In this document: in pieces, positions 44,898 through 54,845 of the stretch
How the letters are laid out: every line of letters starts with the position of its first letter
Position numbering within the stretch: position 1 is the stretch's first letter
NCBI RefSeq assembly: GCF_025370755.1
Contig: NZ_JAMXFC010000001.1
Span: forward strand, 186,001-250,000
Origin: Laspinema sp. D2d
Lineage (GTDB): Bacteria; Cyanobacteriota; Cyanobacteriia; Cyanobacteriales; Laspinemataceae
Reading direction: 5' to 3'
DNA: 64,000 nucleotides
Translations under genes and position numbers: made by a program
The notes under the pieces: generated by a model
What the model was told of the DNA's origin: nothing
Database searches by the model: none
What the model saw: the letters and a program-made list of their open reading frames with translations, nothing else

Positions 44898-44974
44898 ATC
44901 CAGACTATGAGACAATCAAGAAAGCAATATTCACCGCTGTAGCCGGAGTGTTCGAGCAACTCCCAAGCCTAACC

Positions 44975-45853
44975 ATGACCAAAACAGCCGTTATCATAGA
45001 CGGGAAAGCCGTCGCTGAAAAGATTCAAGGCCAACTGCGATCGCAGGTGGAGGCGTTAGTACAGAAAGCCAGTCGCCCACCTGGGTTGGCGGTTCTGATG
45101 GTGGGGGATAATCCTGCCTCTGCTGCTTATGTTCGTAATAAGGAACGGTCCTGTGGGAAAGTTGGAATCGCCTCATACGGACGGCATTTCCCCAAGGAAA
45201 CGACTCAAGAAGAATTAATGGAGGCGATCGCCGAACTCAACGAAGATGATCGCGTAGATGGAATTTTGGTGCAACTCCCCTTACCGAACCATCTGGATAT
45301 GGTTGCTGCCATTAATCATATCCATCCCGATAAAGATGTGGATGGATTGCACCCGGTGAATTTGGGACGGTTGATGCGCGGGGAACCGGGATTATGTAGT
45401 TGCACTCCGGCTGGGGTGATGGCCCTACTCAGAGAGTATGGGATTGATCCCAAAGGCAAACAGGCGACAATTGTCGGGCGCAGTATCCTAGTGGGGAAAC
45501 CGATCGCCTTAATGTTATTGGCAGCGGATGCCACCGTCACAATGGCGCATTCGCGATCGCCGGATTTAGGTGCAATTACCCGCAATGCAGATATCCTAGT
45601 CGTCGCCGTCGGACGTCCGGAACTGATCACTGGTGATATGGTCAAACCCGGTGCCGTTGTTATCGATGTTGGCATCAACCGAGTCACCGATTATGAAGGG
45701 AAATCTAGACTAACTGGAGATGTGAACTATGATTCAGCCACCCATGTTGCCGGATTTATTACCCCAGTTCCAGGAGGGGTGGGACCGATGACGGTCACAC
45801 TCCTGCTGCAAAATACGGTAGAAAGTTATATTCGGCGGTTGGGACTCGGGTAA
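44975..45853 (+). CDS. folD: Methylenetetrahydrofolate dehydrogenase / cyclohydrolase
   Basis: 292 residues from the ATG at 44975, the normal FolD length. Interconverts methylene-, methenyl- and formyl-tetrahydrofolate with NADP. Seen: [27 protein letters not shown] with the catalytic Lys, [11 protein letters not shown], and the NADP-binding [16 protein letters not shown] and [10 protein letters not shown] motifs. The open frame runs back to 44696 through a repeat array coding for HLPHPP units; I reject this extension. GGPP synthase and DUF212 genes follow on the same strand, an arrangement seen in other cyanobacteria. Confidence 0.96.
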   Translation: MTKTAVIIDGKAVAEKIQGQLRSQVEALVQKASRPPGLAVLMVGDNPASAAYVRNKERSCGKVGIASYGRHFPKETTQEELMEAIAELNEDDRVDGILVQLPLPNHLDMVAAINHIHPDKDVDGLHPVNLGRLMRGEPGLCSCTPAGVMALLREYGIDPKGKQATIVGRSILVGKPIALMLLAADATVTMAHSRSPDLGAITRNADILVVAVGRPELITGDMVKPGAVVIDVGINRVTDYEGKSRLTGDVNYDSATHVAGFITPVPGGVGPMTVTLLLQNTVESYIRRLGLG

Positions 45854-46152
45854 AAACGAGATTTTGAAAGCGGGGGTTTTGAGGGGTTGATTAAAAATTA
45901 GCCTATCAGAACTCCCGCTTTCCGCGTATCTTTTTTCTCAAAAATTCCAGTGGGAAAAATACCTCAAACCCTTACAATAGGTTGAGACTCAAGGCAGTGC
46001 AAGCGGCCAAAGTTACCCCGGTTACCCGGTTTAGGGTCCGTCGCCTAGATCACTTGTAACGGGGGTCAAAAGCAGCGTAAGCTCATCATCAACACCAACC
46101 GCCTCCAGCGGTGGAATCGTCAGCTCATAAGACAAGTACGAGGAAGGAAGGG

Positions 46153-47079
46153 ATGGTTTTAACCAATGATACGGATTCCGTAAGGACACAATCCGAATTT
46201 GATTTATCAACGTATTTAGGGGAACGGCAGGCTTTGGTAGAAGCCGCACTGGACCAATCTCTGCCGATCAAGCCCCCGGAAACAATTTATGAGGCGATGC
46301 GCTATTCCCTGTTGGCGGGTGGTAAGCGTCTGCGTCCAATTTTGTGTTTAGCCAGTTGTGAACTGGTGGGGGGTACGGTGGATATGGCGATGCCAACCGC
46401 TTGCGCTTTGGAGATGGTGCATACCATGTCCTTAATCCATGATGACCTTCCGGCGATGGATAATGATGATTACCGTCGGGGTAAGCTGACGAATCATAAG
46501 GTTTACGGGGATGATATCGCGATTTTGGCCGGGGATGGGTTGTTGGTGTATGCCTTTGAAGTGGTGGCAACCCAGACTCAGAATGTTCCGGCACCTCGGG
46601 TTTTAAAGGCGATCGCTCACTTAGCTCATGCGTTTGGTGCTGATGGCGTGGTTGGGGGTCAAGTTGTCGATATCCAATGCGAAGGCAAGCTAGATACCAC
46701 GGTAGAAACTCTCCATTTTATCCATACCCATAAAACTGGGGCGTTACTCGAAGCCTGTGTAGTCTGTGGGGCTATTCTGGGAGGCGCTTCGGATGAAGAT
46801 TTGCAAAAACTCTCGCGCTATGCCCAAAACATTGGGTTAGCCTTTCAGATCATTGATGATATTCTCGATATTACCAAGACTCAGGAAGAGTTGGGCAAAA
46901 CCGCCGGAAAAGACTTGCAGGCGCAAAAGGCGACTTATCCCAGTATTTGGGGATTAGAAGAATCGACTCGGCAGGCTCAAGCGTTAATTGAGCAAGCTAA
47001 GGCAGAACTGGCAAGTTTTGGCACGAAAGCGATACCTCTTCTGACCCTCGCGGATTTTATCACCAACCGCAATAATTAA
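46153..47079 (+). CDS. crtE: Geranylgeranyl diphosphate synthase
   Basis: 308 residues from the ATG at 46153, preceded by GGAAGGAAGGG. Condenses isoprenoid units to geranylgeranyl diphosphate, the precursor of carotenoids, phytol and quinone tails. The first Asp-rich motif is DDLPAMDND and the second is [21 protein letters not shown] lies between. The longer frame from a GTG at 46111 is not needed. The DUF212 gene starts 15 bases after the stop, so the two are cotranscribed. Confidence 0.93.
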   Translation: MVLTNDTDSVRTQSEFDLSTYLGERQALVEAALDQSLPIKPPETIYEAMRYSLLAGGKRLRPILCLASCELVGGTVDMAMPTACALEMVHTMSLIHDDLPAMDNDDYRRGKLTNHKVYGDDIAILAGDGLLVYAFEVVATQTQNVPAPRVLKAIAHLAHAFGADGVVGGQVVDIQCEGKLDTTVETLHFIHTHKTGALLEACVVCGAILGGASDEDLQKLSRYAQNIGLAFQIIDDILDITKTQEELGKTAGKDLQAQKATYPSIWGLEESTRQAQALIEQAKAELASFGTKAIPLLTLADFITNRNN

Positions 47080-47094
47080 AAGGCGTAAAACACC

Positions 47095-47550
47095 ATGCAG
47101 GAGATCGGCAATATCATCGACAACCGCGTGCTGCTGGTTGCAACTCTAGCTTGTTTGATCGCTCAATCAGCGAAGTTAGCGATCGAATTGGCGAGAAATC
47201 GCAAGTTTAATTTTCGCATTCTGGTGGAAACCGGCGGAATGCCCAGTGCTCATTCTGCCTTGGTAACTGCGTTAGCAACGGGCATCGGACAAACGGCAGG
47301 TTGGAATAGTACCGAGTTTGCGCTGGCAACAATTTTTGCGGTAATCGTGATGTATGATGCCGCCGGAGTCCGACAAGCGGCGGGAAAGCAAGCACGGATT
47401 CTCAACCAAATTGTGGATGAGTTTTTTAGTGATGACCACGAGTTAAATGAAGCCCGTTTGAAGGAACTCCTCGGTCACACTCCGTTTCAGGTGATTGTCG
47501 GGGCAATTTTAGGGGTTTGTATTGCCTATATTGCAGGTCAAACCTATTGA
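47095..47550 (+). CDS. Divergent PAP2-family (DUF212) membrane protein
   Basis: 151 residues with about three to four membrane helices. The signature GGMPSAHSALVTALATGIG and DAAGVRQAAGKQARILNQIV define the DUF212 family, which is distantly related to PAP2 phosphatases and conserved in cyanobacteria and plants. It directly follows the GGPP synthase gene with 15 bases between, suggesting a role with isoprenoid diphosphates, but this is inference from position. Confidence 0.88.
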   Translation: MQEIGNIIDNRVLLVATLACLIAQSAKLAIELARNRKFNFRILVETGGMPSAHSALVTALATGIGQTAGWNSTEFALATIFAVIVMYDAAGVRQAAGKQARILNQIVDEFFSDDHELNEARLKELLGHTPFQVIVGAILGVCIAYIAGQTY

Positions 47551-47589
47551 ATAAACCGAACCGATGGGGCGGATTAAACCCGTTTGAGG

Positions 47590-47638
47590 CACGTCCGGTT
47601 CCCTCCCCGATGTCTGGGGGAAGGGACCGGGGCGTGCA
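47590..47638. terminator. GC-rich hairpin between convergent genes
   Basis: GCACG-CCGGT-CCCT-CCCC on the left pairs imperfectly with GGGG-AAGGGACCGG-CGTGC on the right. It lies between the end of the DUF212 gene (plus) and the end of the secreted-protein gene (minus). No long T-run. Confidence 0.55.
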
Positions 47639-48310
47639 TTAGTCCAAGCGAACGGCGTTGTCTAATAAAATCACGTTACTGCCATCCACAACGGTTGCAA
47701 AAAAACCGCGATCGCTCAGGGTTTGCAAAATCTGATTGGCCTTGTCTTGTTCACGGGTCACTTCAGCTAACAGATAAGGCCGTTGTCCATAGGATACTAA
47801 GCCGATATCGCTTCTCAAGATTTGCCACAACTCCCCAGCAACTTGGGGATTGCTGAAAAAATCCACCAAGACGGCATAACCGTTTCCCAGGGGTTGCGGA
47901 TTGTAGGCCCCTGCTGAGGGCATGACCGGGAGAGGACTGGGGGTAGCCGCCACACCGACAGGACGGACGACATAAGCGGCAATTCCAACTTGAGAATTGA
48001 CATACTGCGCCCATTCTTGGGCCTGGTCCGCATTTCCAAACCCCCCAAGACGGGTGACGGTTTCATTCACATAGTTACAAACCGTGGTTTCGATCGCCCC
48101 GGGAAGCAATCGCCGAATCTCTTCCTGAGTCGTCAGGGTTGCCGTTGGGACCAGGACCAGATACTCGTCTGGGAGGGGGGGTTGACAGGCTGGATAGGTC
48201 GGTTGAGCATGACCATAAGGGGCGCACAGGGTTAACCCACTCAGGGCGAGGAAGGCTGGACTCAACCAGGAGTGCGATCGCTTCAAACAGGTTCTTAGGG
48301 ATAGCCGCAT
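47639..48310 (-). CDS. Secreted protein with two SPOR-like repeats
   Basis: 223 residues. A signal peptide (hydrophobic LSPAFLALSGLTLCA, cleavage near GHA) leads to two similar domains, each starting with a strand (EYLVLVPT; GYAVLVDFF) and ending with a gap of helix and strand (VTRLGGFGNADQAQEWAQYV; ANQILQTLSDRGFFATVV). This resembles SPOR-type peptidoglycan-binding domains, but the similarity is by pattern only. Function unknown; likely periplasmic. Confidence 0.7.
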   Translation of the reverse strand: MRLSLRTCLKRSHSWLSPAFLALSGLTLCAPYGHAQPTYPACQPPLPDEYLVLVPTATLTTQEEIRRLLPGAIETTVCNYVNETVTRLGGFGNADQAQEWAQYVNSQVGIAAYVVRPVGVAATPSPLPVMPSAGAYNPQPLGNGYAVLVDFFSNPQVAGELWQILRSDIGLVSYGQRPYLLAEVTREQDKANQILQTLSDRGFFATVVDGSNVILLDNAVRLD

Positions 48311-48365
48311 AGTTTATGATCCCGGGTCTCTCTCCAAGTATTAATCAGGCAGTTTAATGGATTCC

Positions 48366-48689
48366 TTAACTCCCTTGGGAGGCTAATGGATCGGGAATCG
48401 ACGCAGAAGGGGCCTGAAATTGGCCGGTCAGCACATATTCCAGACGCAATTTTAACCAGGTGATAAATTGCGGATTAGTCGAAATCACCGCTACGGACGG
48501 TTGAGGACATTTGGCTTTCACTTCGGCCATTTCTGGCGCTTCCAGAAAGGCGGGTTGCTTCACTTGCCAAAAATCAATCTCTTTTTCGGTTTCGTGGTAA
48601 TGTCTAGTCCGTTCTTTGAGTACCTCTTCAAACGGTTCTTCCTCTAATAAGAATTTTTGGCTTGCTAGAACGTAGTGATAAGTTTGCAT
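48366..48689 (-). CDS. ycf54: Ycf54, Mg-protoporphyrin monomethylester cyclase accessory protein
   Basis: 107 residues from the ATG at 48689 (the frame is open to 48710). The sequence YHYVLASQKFLLEEEPFEEVLKER...DFWQVKQPAFLEAPE matches Ycf54/DUF2488 across its whole length. Ycf54 stabilises the aerobic oxidative cyclase that forms the fifth ring of chlorophyll, so this gene marks a phototroph. Its location away from other chlorophyll genes is not unusual. Confidence 0.94.
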   Translation of the reverse strand: MQTYHYVLASQKFLLEEEPFEEVLKERTRHYHETEKEIDFWQVKQPAFLEAPEMAEVKAKCPQPSVAVISTNPQFITWLKLRLEYVLTGQFQAPSASIPDPLASQGS

Positions 48690-48968
48690 GGTGGTTGTTG
48701 GCTTGTACAAGTCTCGATCGAGTATCGTACAACATTAAAGTAACTCACGCGGAACAAAAATCAATGCCGAACCTTAAACTTAGAGGATTTTCTGGCTAAA
48801 GTTTCTCAAAATTATCCCCGGGGTTCGGTGAGAGGTCGGATCCGGACCCCGGGCGATCGCTGAGGGTTTTTCCCCCTTGCCTCGATTAGATTATCCCCTC
48901 AAATTTCATCCCAATCTCTACTCTTTATCTCGGAAAATCCCCTAAAATTGCTTGTTTTCTAGGGTTGA

Positions 48969-49694
48969 TTAATGGCCTTGCATGGCTTGTTTCATTTCTC
49001 GAACCGCCCGTTCTAATCCGACTAAAACAGCGCGTGCGATAATGGTATGACCGATATTCAGTTCTTCCATTCCTAATAGATGGGCGATGGGATAAACGTT
49101 CCAATAAGTCAGTCCATGTCCGGCATTAACACGCAACCCGGAAGAGATAGCCTGGTTACAACCTTCGCTTAAAATCGCTAATTCTCGATCGCGTTCGGCT
49201 TCGGTTTTGGCTTCTGCATATTGTCCGGTATGCAGTTCAATAAATTGCGCTTTGACTTGAACTGAGGCGTCAATTTGAGCGCGATCGGCATCAATAAATA
49301 AACTGACGGGAATTCCTGCTGATTGTAAGGTATCTACCACTCCTTCCATGCGATCGCGTTGTCCAGCGACATCCAGTCCGCCTTCCGTGGTCAGTTCTTC
49401 TCGTCGTTCCGGAACCAAGGTCACATAATCAGGTTTAATATCCAGAGCAATTTTTACCATTTCGTCCGTCGCCGCCATTTCTAGGTTTAAATGGGTCCGG
49501 ACGGTTTCACGCAACAGACGAACGTCACGGTCTTGAATATGTCTGCGGTCTTCACGCAAATGCACCGTAATCCCATCGGCACCGGCAAGTTCGACTAAGG
49601 TGGCTGCTGCTACGGGATCCGGTTCTACGGTCCCCCGTGCTTGTCGAATGGTGGCAATGTGGTCAATATTAACCCCAAGTGTAGCCAAGGTCAA
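48969..49694 (-). CDS. pdxJ: Pyridoxine 5'-phosphate synthase
   Basis: 241 residues. Joins 1-deoxyxylulose 5-phosphate and 3-amino-2-oxopropyl phosphate to pyridoxine phosphate, the last step of de novo vitamin B6 synthesis. [17 protein letters not shown] at the start, [12 protein letters not shown], and the phosphate-binding [12 protein letters not shown] near the end are diagnostic. Deoxyxylulose phosphate is shared with the MEP pathway that uses ispF. Confidence 0.97.
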   Translation of the reverse strand: MTLATLGVNIDHIATIRQARGTVEPDPVAAATLVELAGADGITVHLREDRRHIQDRDVRLLRETVRTHLNLEMAATDEMVKIALDIKPDYVTLVPERREELTTEGGLDVAGQRDRMEGVVDTLQSAGIPVSLFIDADRAQIDASVQVKAQFIELHTGQYAEAKTEAERDRELAILSEGCNQAISSGLRVNAGHGLTYWNVYPIAHLLGMEELNIGHTIIARAVLVGLERAVREMKQAMQGH

Positions 49695-50004
49695 TGTCTC
49701 CTGATGTTGTTATTAATGAGTGTTTGATTAATTTTAATCTATGGTGTGTCTCCCTTATTCCCCACGGTCATTAGGGATTAGTCATTGGTGATTGGTGATT
49801 GGTCATTTGTAATTTACGGGGGTGAATACTCTATCGACCCATGACCCCTGACTAATTTTTTATAGTCCGATGATCTACACTAGAAAAATCTTCCCACTGG
49901 CTTAAGAAGGACTCTTGAAGGTTGAGGCTTAGTTAAGGCATCGATTGAGGAGTCTTTTGTCTATCTTTACCCCCTCAATTTTATCTCATTAATCAAGTGA
50001 ATTT
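49695..50004. other. Intergenic region between pdxJ and the YcxB gene
   Basis: 310 bases. Around 49780-49810 a short simple repeat, ATTGGTGATTGGTGATTGGTCATT, occurs. No other feature recognised; it should hold both divergent promoters. Confidence 0.4.
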
Positions 50005-50538
50005 ATGGCAATTTCCCTGGAATTTACGTTAAAGCGTCAAGATTTTGAAGAAAGCCTGATGATTTATACCCAATCCAAGCCCTATTTGCGGTATCTGGGA
50101 ATTTTACTGACTTACATTCTCCTGATATTATTTGGGTTTTTGGCATTTTTAAAAGTTTATGCTTTAATTAATAATGATATTTATTTTTTAAAAAGGGTAG
50201 ACCAATCCTTGTTGATTTCTGCCGGTTTTGTTCTGTTCTGCAATCTTAGAGTTTGGCACAAAGCCATGACTTGGTTTATGTGGAAAGTTGCACCGTTTTT
50301 AAAAGAGCCTGTTTTTGTTCAAATAGAAGATTCAGGATTCAGTTACAAAAATGCGGTGATGAAAAGCGAAATTGAATGGAGTGCAGTACAGCAGGTGCTT
50401 GAATCCAACCAGGTGTTTTTTATTCTTCATAAACTCAAGGCTTCTTATACGCTGCCTAAAAGAAGTTTTACCCCAGAGGATATGAATGAATTCAAGCAAA
50501 TTTTAGCCGCCAATACGATTCAAATCGAGAGAAAATAG
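50005..50538 (+). CDS. YcxB-family membrane protein
   Basis: 177 residues with two membrane helices (about 32-52 and 68-85) in a short N-terminal half, followed by the YcxB-like C-terminal domain: VQIEDSGFSYKNAVMKSEIEWSAVQQVLESNQVFFIL and the TLPKRSFTPEDMNEFKQIL ending typical of the family. The function of YcxB proteins is unknown. It stands alone. Confidence 0.85.
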   Translation: MAISLEFTLKRQDFEESLMIYTQSKPYLRYLGILLTYILLILFGFLAFLKVYALINNDIYFLKRVDQSLLISAGFVLFCNLRVWHKAMTWFMWKVAPFLKEPVFVQIEDSGFSYKNAVMKSEIEWSAVQQVLESNQVFFILHKLKASYTLPKRSFTPEDMNEFKQILAANTIQIERK

Positions 50539-50666
50539 AAGAGGATTAGGAGCATCTCATACCAAATCCGGAGTTCAAAAATCTATTTTGTGTATCAGCC
50601 CGCCTACGCAGGCTAAGAAAGAAACCGACTTTGAACAACCGGATGGGTATGAGCTTTCTGTTATTT

Positions 50667-52985
50667 TTAGGGCGATCGCCAGACTTGGATAGTTTGATCC
50701 CAACTGGCAGAAACGAGGGTTTTGCCATTCAGACTAAAGACGAGGGAAAAAACATCACTGCGGTGATTGGTGAAGGTAGCGCGTTCTTCCCCGGTGGTCA
50801 AATCCCAAAGTTTAATCGTGTCATCATCGCTGCCACTGACGAGGGTGGAACCGTCGGGACTAATTGCCACAGAAACGACTGAATCGGTATGCCCGATCAG
50901 GGTATTGCGTAACTCGCCGGTTGTGAGATCCCAAATTTTCAGGGTGCGGTCCCAACTGGCCGAGGCGAGGGTTTTGCCATCGGGGGCGATCGCCAGTCCT
51001 CGGACTAAACGCGTATGATCCGTGAGGGTATTTTGCAACTCTCCGGTTTCCAGGTTCCAAATTTTAATGGTGGCATCTCCGGCACCACTAATCAGGGTTT
51101 GTCCATCAGGAGTGATGGCAAGCGATCGCACGGGTCCTTGATGATCCGTGAGGGTATGGAGGAGATCCCCGGTTTCTATAGCCCAAATTTTAATCGTATT
51201 ATCTTGAGACCCACTCGCTAGGGTGAGTCCGTCGGGACTGATGGCGATCGCGTAAACCGGCCCAAAATGAGCCGCAATGCGCTGTTCTAAAGCTACATTC
51301 AGATCCGACCCTTGGCGATCGAGTTGCCAAATCTCGATGGTTCCGTCATCCCGGGCACTGGCAATGCGTTGGCTATAGGGGTCAAGGGCCACATCTCGAA
51401 TCACACTCGGGCTTTCGGATCTCAGGGTCTCTCGGACTACCCCAGTTTCTAAATCCCAAATATTCAGGGTATTGTCCCAACTTCCACTAATCAAGAGTTG
51501 GCCTTGGGGGTCGATTGCCAGTCCCTGAACCGGGCCGACATGACCCGTGAGTACCATAGGGTCCTGAGTTGGGACCTGAAAGGGGACGGCCTGGGGACGC
51601 GGTGGTAAAGGTCTGACTCTTTTGTTCTGGGGTCGCCCCGGTTTAGTTTCTGATTGAGTTGGGGATTCCGGTTCCGGTTCGGGACTGGGGTCAGGAGTCG
51701 TCCGGGAAAAGGAAGGGATCGGGATCGCTTCCAGCCAGGTCGAGATGGCGGGGGAGGGAACTGGGTTGGTCAGGTACTTATATATAGAATAACTGCCGAA
51801 AACTAGGATGAGAGTTATACTCGCCCAGGCAACCATCAAAGTCGGAAAACTTTTCTCCAGTTCTGAGGGATACAGAGGTTCTTCAATGACCCGGACATCG
51901 AGATCGCCCAAGCCGAGGATATCCCGGCGTAAATGTTGCAAATCTTGCTCGATTTCGGGACTCAGGGGGAGGTCCTGAAGCTGCATCACGGATCTAACGA
52001 CGGTTTTATAAAGTTGTAATTTAGTTTTGTAGTGCCGATAGGGTTTGAGGGCATTTTCTTGAAGGATTAGGGCATCGGTGGCGGAAATACCGAGGCTTTC
52101 TCGGCGAATTTCTAGGCTACGGAGGCTGAGTAAGGAAAGAGTGCCGCCACTGCGTCCGAGAAAATTTTCGACGGCTAATTGGTAGGTCAGGCGAGGGTTA
52201 TCTTTGGGGGCTTTCCCGAGGGCGACTGCACCGATTTCCGGGAGTGCGTAGATCGCCGGTTGCAAGGCGGGAGCAAGGATTTGCACTTTTTGACTGGCAT
52301 AGTGGTGCAATTCTTCCAGGGAAATTGTACCATCTCGATTCAGATCCCCGGCCCCGGTTTCGATGCCTTCGATAAAATAGCCGGTGTAGATGGAGAGTCC
52401 TAAATGATGCTGTTTGGCGGAATAGTCCAGACAGTTGATGGCGGGATTAGGATGCGCGATGCGATCGCCCCAACGGTTCAGGGATTGAAAGGTGGTGGAG
52501 GCCGTGAGAATGGCTTTGCCATACCCTCCCAATTGCTGTTTGACATCGACCAAGCCAGTCCCGCCACTGAAATAGCAATCTAGGATGATAATTTGTTGCT
52601 GGGCGACGCTGGTGTACAAGAGTGCCTGCAAGAATTCTGCGGCGATCGCTGTATTCGTGAGGTGTTTACAGGTCGTGTTCTTGGTGGCAAAATACAGGGA
52701 TCCCGTGGAGTCGGCGATCGCATGACCGGAAAAATACAGCAATACCAAGTCCTCGGGTTGGCGATCGCGCAACAGGACCTCCAAGCCACAGCGGATACTT
52801 TGCAGGTCGGGATCGATGAGTTGTTGGACATCGGCAGGGGCAAAACCGCCCTGTTCGGGATGCTGCAATACTTGGGCGATCGCGGATACATCCTGTTTCG
52901 CTGTAGGCAGGGGGGGTAGACCAGGGTCTTCGTCCTCTCCCGCTTCATGTTGACTAATTCCGATTAGTAGTGCGACCCGTTTCAT
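50667..52985 (-). CDS. Caspase-like (C14/orthocaspase) WD40 protein, probably protease-inactive
   Basis: 772 residues. N-terminal caspase p20-like domain (about 1-250): the His of the dyad is present (His88 in YFSGHA), but at the nucleophile the motif is DCYFSGG, so the position of the catalytic Cys (138) is Tyr; Cys137 lies one residue before it. An EF-hand-like calcium loop (DLNRDGTISLEE, 214-225) follows. Then a helical linker, a membrane helix near 382-402, a Pro-rich stretch, and seven WD40 repeats (from about 470 to the end) forming one propeller. Probably a membrane-bound pseudo-protease with a protein-binding propeller. Similar fusions are common in filamentous cyanobacteria. Confidence 0.88.
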   Translation of the reverse strand: MKRVALLIGISQHEAGEDEDPGLPPLPTAKQDVSAIAQVLQHPEQGGFAPADVQQLIDPDLQSIRCGLEVLLRDRQPEDLVLLYFSGHAIADSTGSLYFATKNTTCKHLTNTAIAAEFLQALLYTSVAQQQIIILDCYFSGGTGLVDVKQQLGGYGKAILTASTTFQSLNRWGDRIAHPNPAINCLDYSAKQHHLGLSIYTGYFIEGIETGAGDLNRDGTISLEELHHYASQKVQILAPALQPAIYALPEIGAVALGKAPKDNPRLTYQLAVENFLGRSGGTLSLLSLRSLEIRRESLGISATDALILQENALKPYRHYKTKLQLYKTVVRSVMQLQDLPLSPEIEQDLQHLRRDILGLGDLDVRVIEEPLYPSELEKSFPTLMVAWASITLILVFGSYSIYKYLTNPVPSPAISTWLEAIPIPSFSRTTPDPSPEPEPESPTQSETKPGRPQNKRVRPLPPRPQAVPFQVPTQDPMVLTGHVGPVQGLAIDPQGQLLISGSWDNTLNIWDLETGVVRETLRSESPSVIRDVALDPYSQRIASARDDGTIEIWQLDRQGSDLNVALEQRIAAHFGPVYAIAISPDGLTLASGSQDNTIKIWAIETGDLLHTLTDHQGPVRSLAITPDGQTLISGAGDATIKIWNLETGELQNTLTDHTRLVRGLAIAPDGKTLASASWDRTLKIWDLTTGELRNTLIGHTDSVVSVAISPDGSTLVSGSDDDTIKLWDLTTGEERATFTNHRSDVFSLVFSLNGKTLVSASWDQTIQVWRSP

Positions 52986-53559
52986 TGACGTTTCAAGTTC
53001 TGAATTTTCAACTTCTTCAGTGTCACCCTGATTTGTCCGTTTTGATCCAATTTGAACCCTTTTTCAATATCTGGAACTTTTAACTATTCTATCAAGTTCT
53101 TTCAGGGTAAGGGTTGCCCGATTTTTTCCTTCCCTTGAAACGGTTCAACTTTGCTTTTTCGGGGTTCTACCCCCGTGGATCACATCCTGATTCCGAATAT
53201 CTACTCTGGCAAAAGCTAAGGGCTTCCATGCTGCTTTTAAATTGTATCCCTAAATCCGAGTCAGGGGAGTAGCCGTTTGCCCAAAACTTCCCCAGCTACT
53301 CTTATCTCTGGAGTCCGGTTTGGGGAATCCTTTTCCAGTGGGTCCCCTAGCCAGGAGAAGTCAGGAGGCGATCGCACCCCGGGTTTTACCGGCTATCCCG
53401 CGCTATTCCAGCATATCCCAGGGTTTTTGATAAACTTATAGGGTGCATTCTGAAGGAGATTAAGCCTCTTTCTCGATCAAAGGTAACTCTAAATTTTTCC
53501 GGCTACAGTTGCCCAGCTTTTTCGCTTTATTTTTCTATCGTTTATTGAATCACTCCCTT
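52986..53559. other. Intergenic region between divergent genes
   Basis: 574 bases with no supported ORF, tRNA or terminator. It must carry the promoters of the caspase-like gene and of the next plus-strand gene. Contains one HIP1 site and no recognised repeat. Confidence 0.45.
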
Positions 53560-54288
53560 ATGAGCAAGCTAGTTGCAGAAATTATCTGCCAACATCATCT
53601 CGATGCAAAACTACGCCAGACGATGTATGACTTATATGAACTTTATTATGAAAGTACCAGCCCCGAGATTTTTCATGAAGATTTGAATCATAAAAATTAT
53701 GTGATTGCCTTGTGGGATGCCGAAAAAAGATTGCAGGGGTTTTCTACAGTGGCGCTTTGGGAATTTCAGTTTGAAGAACAAGCTAAACGAGCTATTTTTT
53801 CAGGGGATACCATTGTGCATCGCGACTATTGGGGCGAACAAACGCTCCCTCTAGCGTGGTGTCGATTAGCGGGTCAAATTAAAGCTCAAGCGCCTACAGT
53901 CCCTTTATATTGGTTTCTAATTGTTAAAGGCTACCGAACTTATCGATATTTACCCTTATTTGCTCATCAATTTTATCCGACCTATCGGTATCCGACGCCT
54001 CCCGAAATACAACGGCTTATGGATTATTTAGCTGAGAAAAAATTTGGGCAAGATTATGACCCAGAAACCGGACTCATTCGATTTCCCATCTCCCGAGGAC
54101 ATCTGCGCGGAAGTTGGGCGGATATTAAAGAGGGATATGAAGATAAACCTGATGTCCGCTACTTTTTAGACCGCAATCCGGACTATGGGAAGGGAGATGA
54201 GTTAGTTTGTTTGATGGAACTCCATGAAGATAATATGCGATCGCACGCCCGACGTGGATTTATAGCCGGGATGAATTCAGAAGGGTAA
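53560..54288 (+). CDS. Hypothetical protein, GNAT-like pattern
   Basis: 242 residues from the ATG at 53560; the frame is open from 53509, but the extra part is hydrophobic and unconserved-looking. Layout (helix-rich start, YVIALWDAEKRLQGFSTVALWEF strand pair, then DTIVHRDYWGEQTLPLAW) recalls an acetyltransferase fold, but the acetyl-CoA loop is not clear. Tyr, Trp and Pro are abundant in the middle. I do not recognise a named family. Confidence 0.65.
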   Translation: MSKLVAEIICQHHLDAKLRQTMYDLYELYYESTSPEIFHEDLNHKNYVIALWDAEKRLQGFSTVALWEFQFEEQAKRAIFSGDTIVHRDYWGEQTLPLAWCRLAGQIKAQAPTVPLYWFLIVKGYRTYRYLPLFAHQFYPTYRYPTPPEIQRLMDYLAEKKFGQDYDPETGLIRFPISRGHLRGSWADIKEGYEDKPDVRYFLDRNPDYGKGDELVCLMELHEDNMRSHARRGFIAGMNSEG

Positions 54289-54383
54289 CACCTAAAACGG
54301 GATAAAAATCCCCGGACTGGCAAGGGATAATCCGACCATCCCTCCGCCAGTCACTTGGATAAAAATCGGGTCCAACTATCCCT

Positions 54384-54845
54384 TTAATTCAATACCTTCA
54401 TGCGTTTTTTGCGCTGGGGTTTGAGTTTAAATTTCAGTTTGTAACGGACCGTTTCATGCACGACTTTATAGGAAGCTTCCACCCCACATTCTTCCTTAAG
54501 CCATCGCTTAACTTCTCCATAACTGTTAAATCGTTCAGGTCCTTGGAGTTTTTGTCTTAATCGTTCAATAGTATTCGGGGGAATTGCTGGTTTTCGGCCT
54601 TGGCCTTTTTTAATAGACAGCATTCCGGGTAAGCCGTGGGTTTTGTATTTTTGAAACCATCGATAAATAGTCGCGGTATCTCGTCCTAATAAAATAGAAA
54701 GCTCTTTGAGGGTTTTAATTTGGCCGATTTTTAATAAATATAAAGCCTGCACTCTTTCCCGACCTCTCGCTGTGGTTTGTTTAGCCAGAAGGCTTTTAAG
54801 TTCTTCAATACTTTCTCGGATATCGAGCTTGAGGACTCCGGCCAT
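54384..54845 (-). CDS. IS630-type HTH protein (transposase N-terminal half, no catalytic domain)
   Basis: 153 residues from the ATG at 54845. It consists of the helix-turn-helix part of IS630/Tc1-like transposases: RGRERVQALYLLKIGQIKTLKELSILLGRDTATIYRWFQKYKTHG, then a second HTH (NTIERLRQKLQ...YGEVKRWLKEE). The DDE catalytic domain that normally follows is missing: the frame stops, and no matching downstream frame is visible. Either a transposase remnant or a domesticated DNA-binding protein. No terminal inverted repeats were seen. Confidence 0.75.
   Translation of the reverse strand: MAGVLKLDIRESIEELKSLLAKQTTARGRERVQALYLLKIGQIKTLKELSILLGRDTATIYRWFQKYKTHGLPGMLSIKKGQGRKPAIPPNTIERLRQKLQGPERFNSYGEVKRWLKEECGVEASYKVVHETVRYKLKFKLKPQRKKRMKVLN

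Larger units (their letters stand above)
44639..44974. other. Intergenic region between putA and folD
   Basis: 336 bases made of three repeat types: the 28-base palindrome, one copy of the dispersed AGTCGTTACTACGAAC repeat (44733-44753) and the C-rich minisatellite. The folD reading frame is open through the minisatellite, but this is a low-complexity artefact. Confidence 0.6.

Noticed and set aside
44696-44974. N-terminal extension of FolD encoding His-Leu-Pro-His-Pro-Pro repeats
   Set aside because: The open frame exists only because the C-rich minisatellite lacks stop codons; FolD homology and normal length begin at the ATG at 44975.
46111-46152. Upstream GTG start for the GGPP synthase
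   Set aside because: The ATG at 46153 has a good purine-rich ribosome site and fits the family length better.
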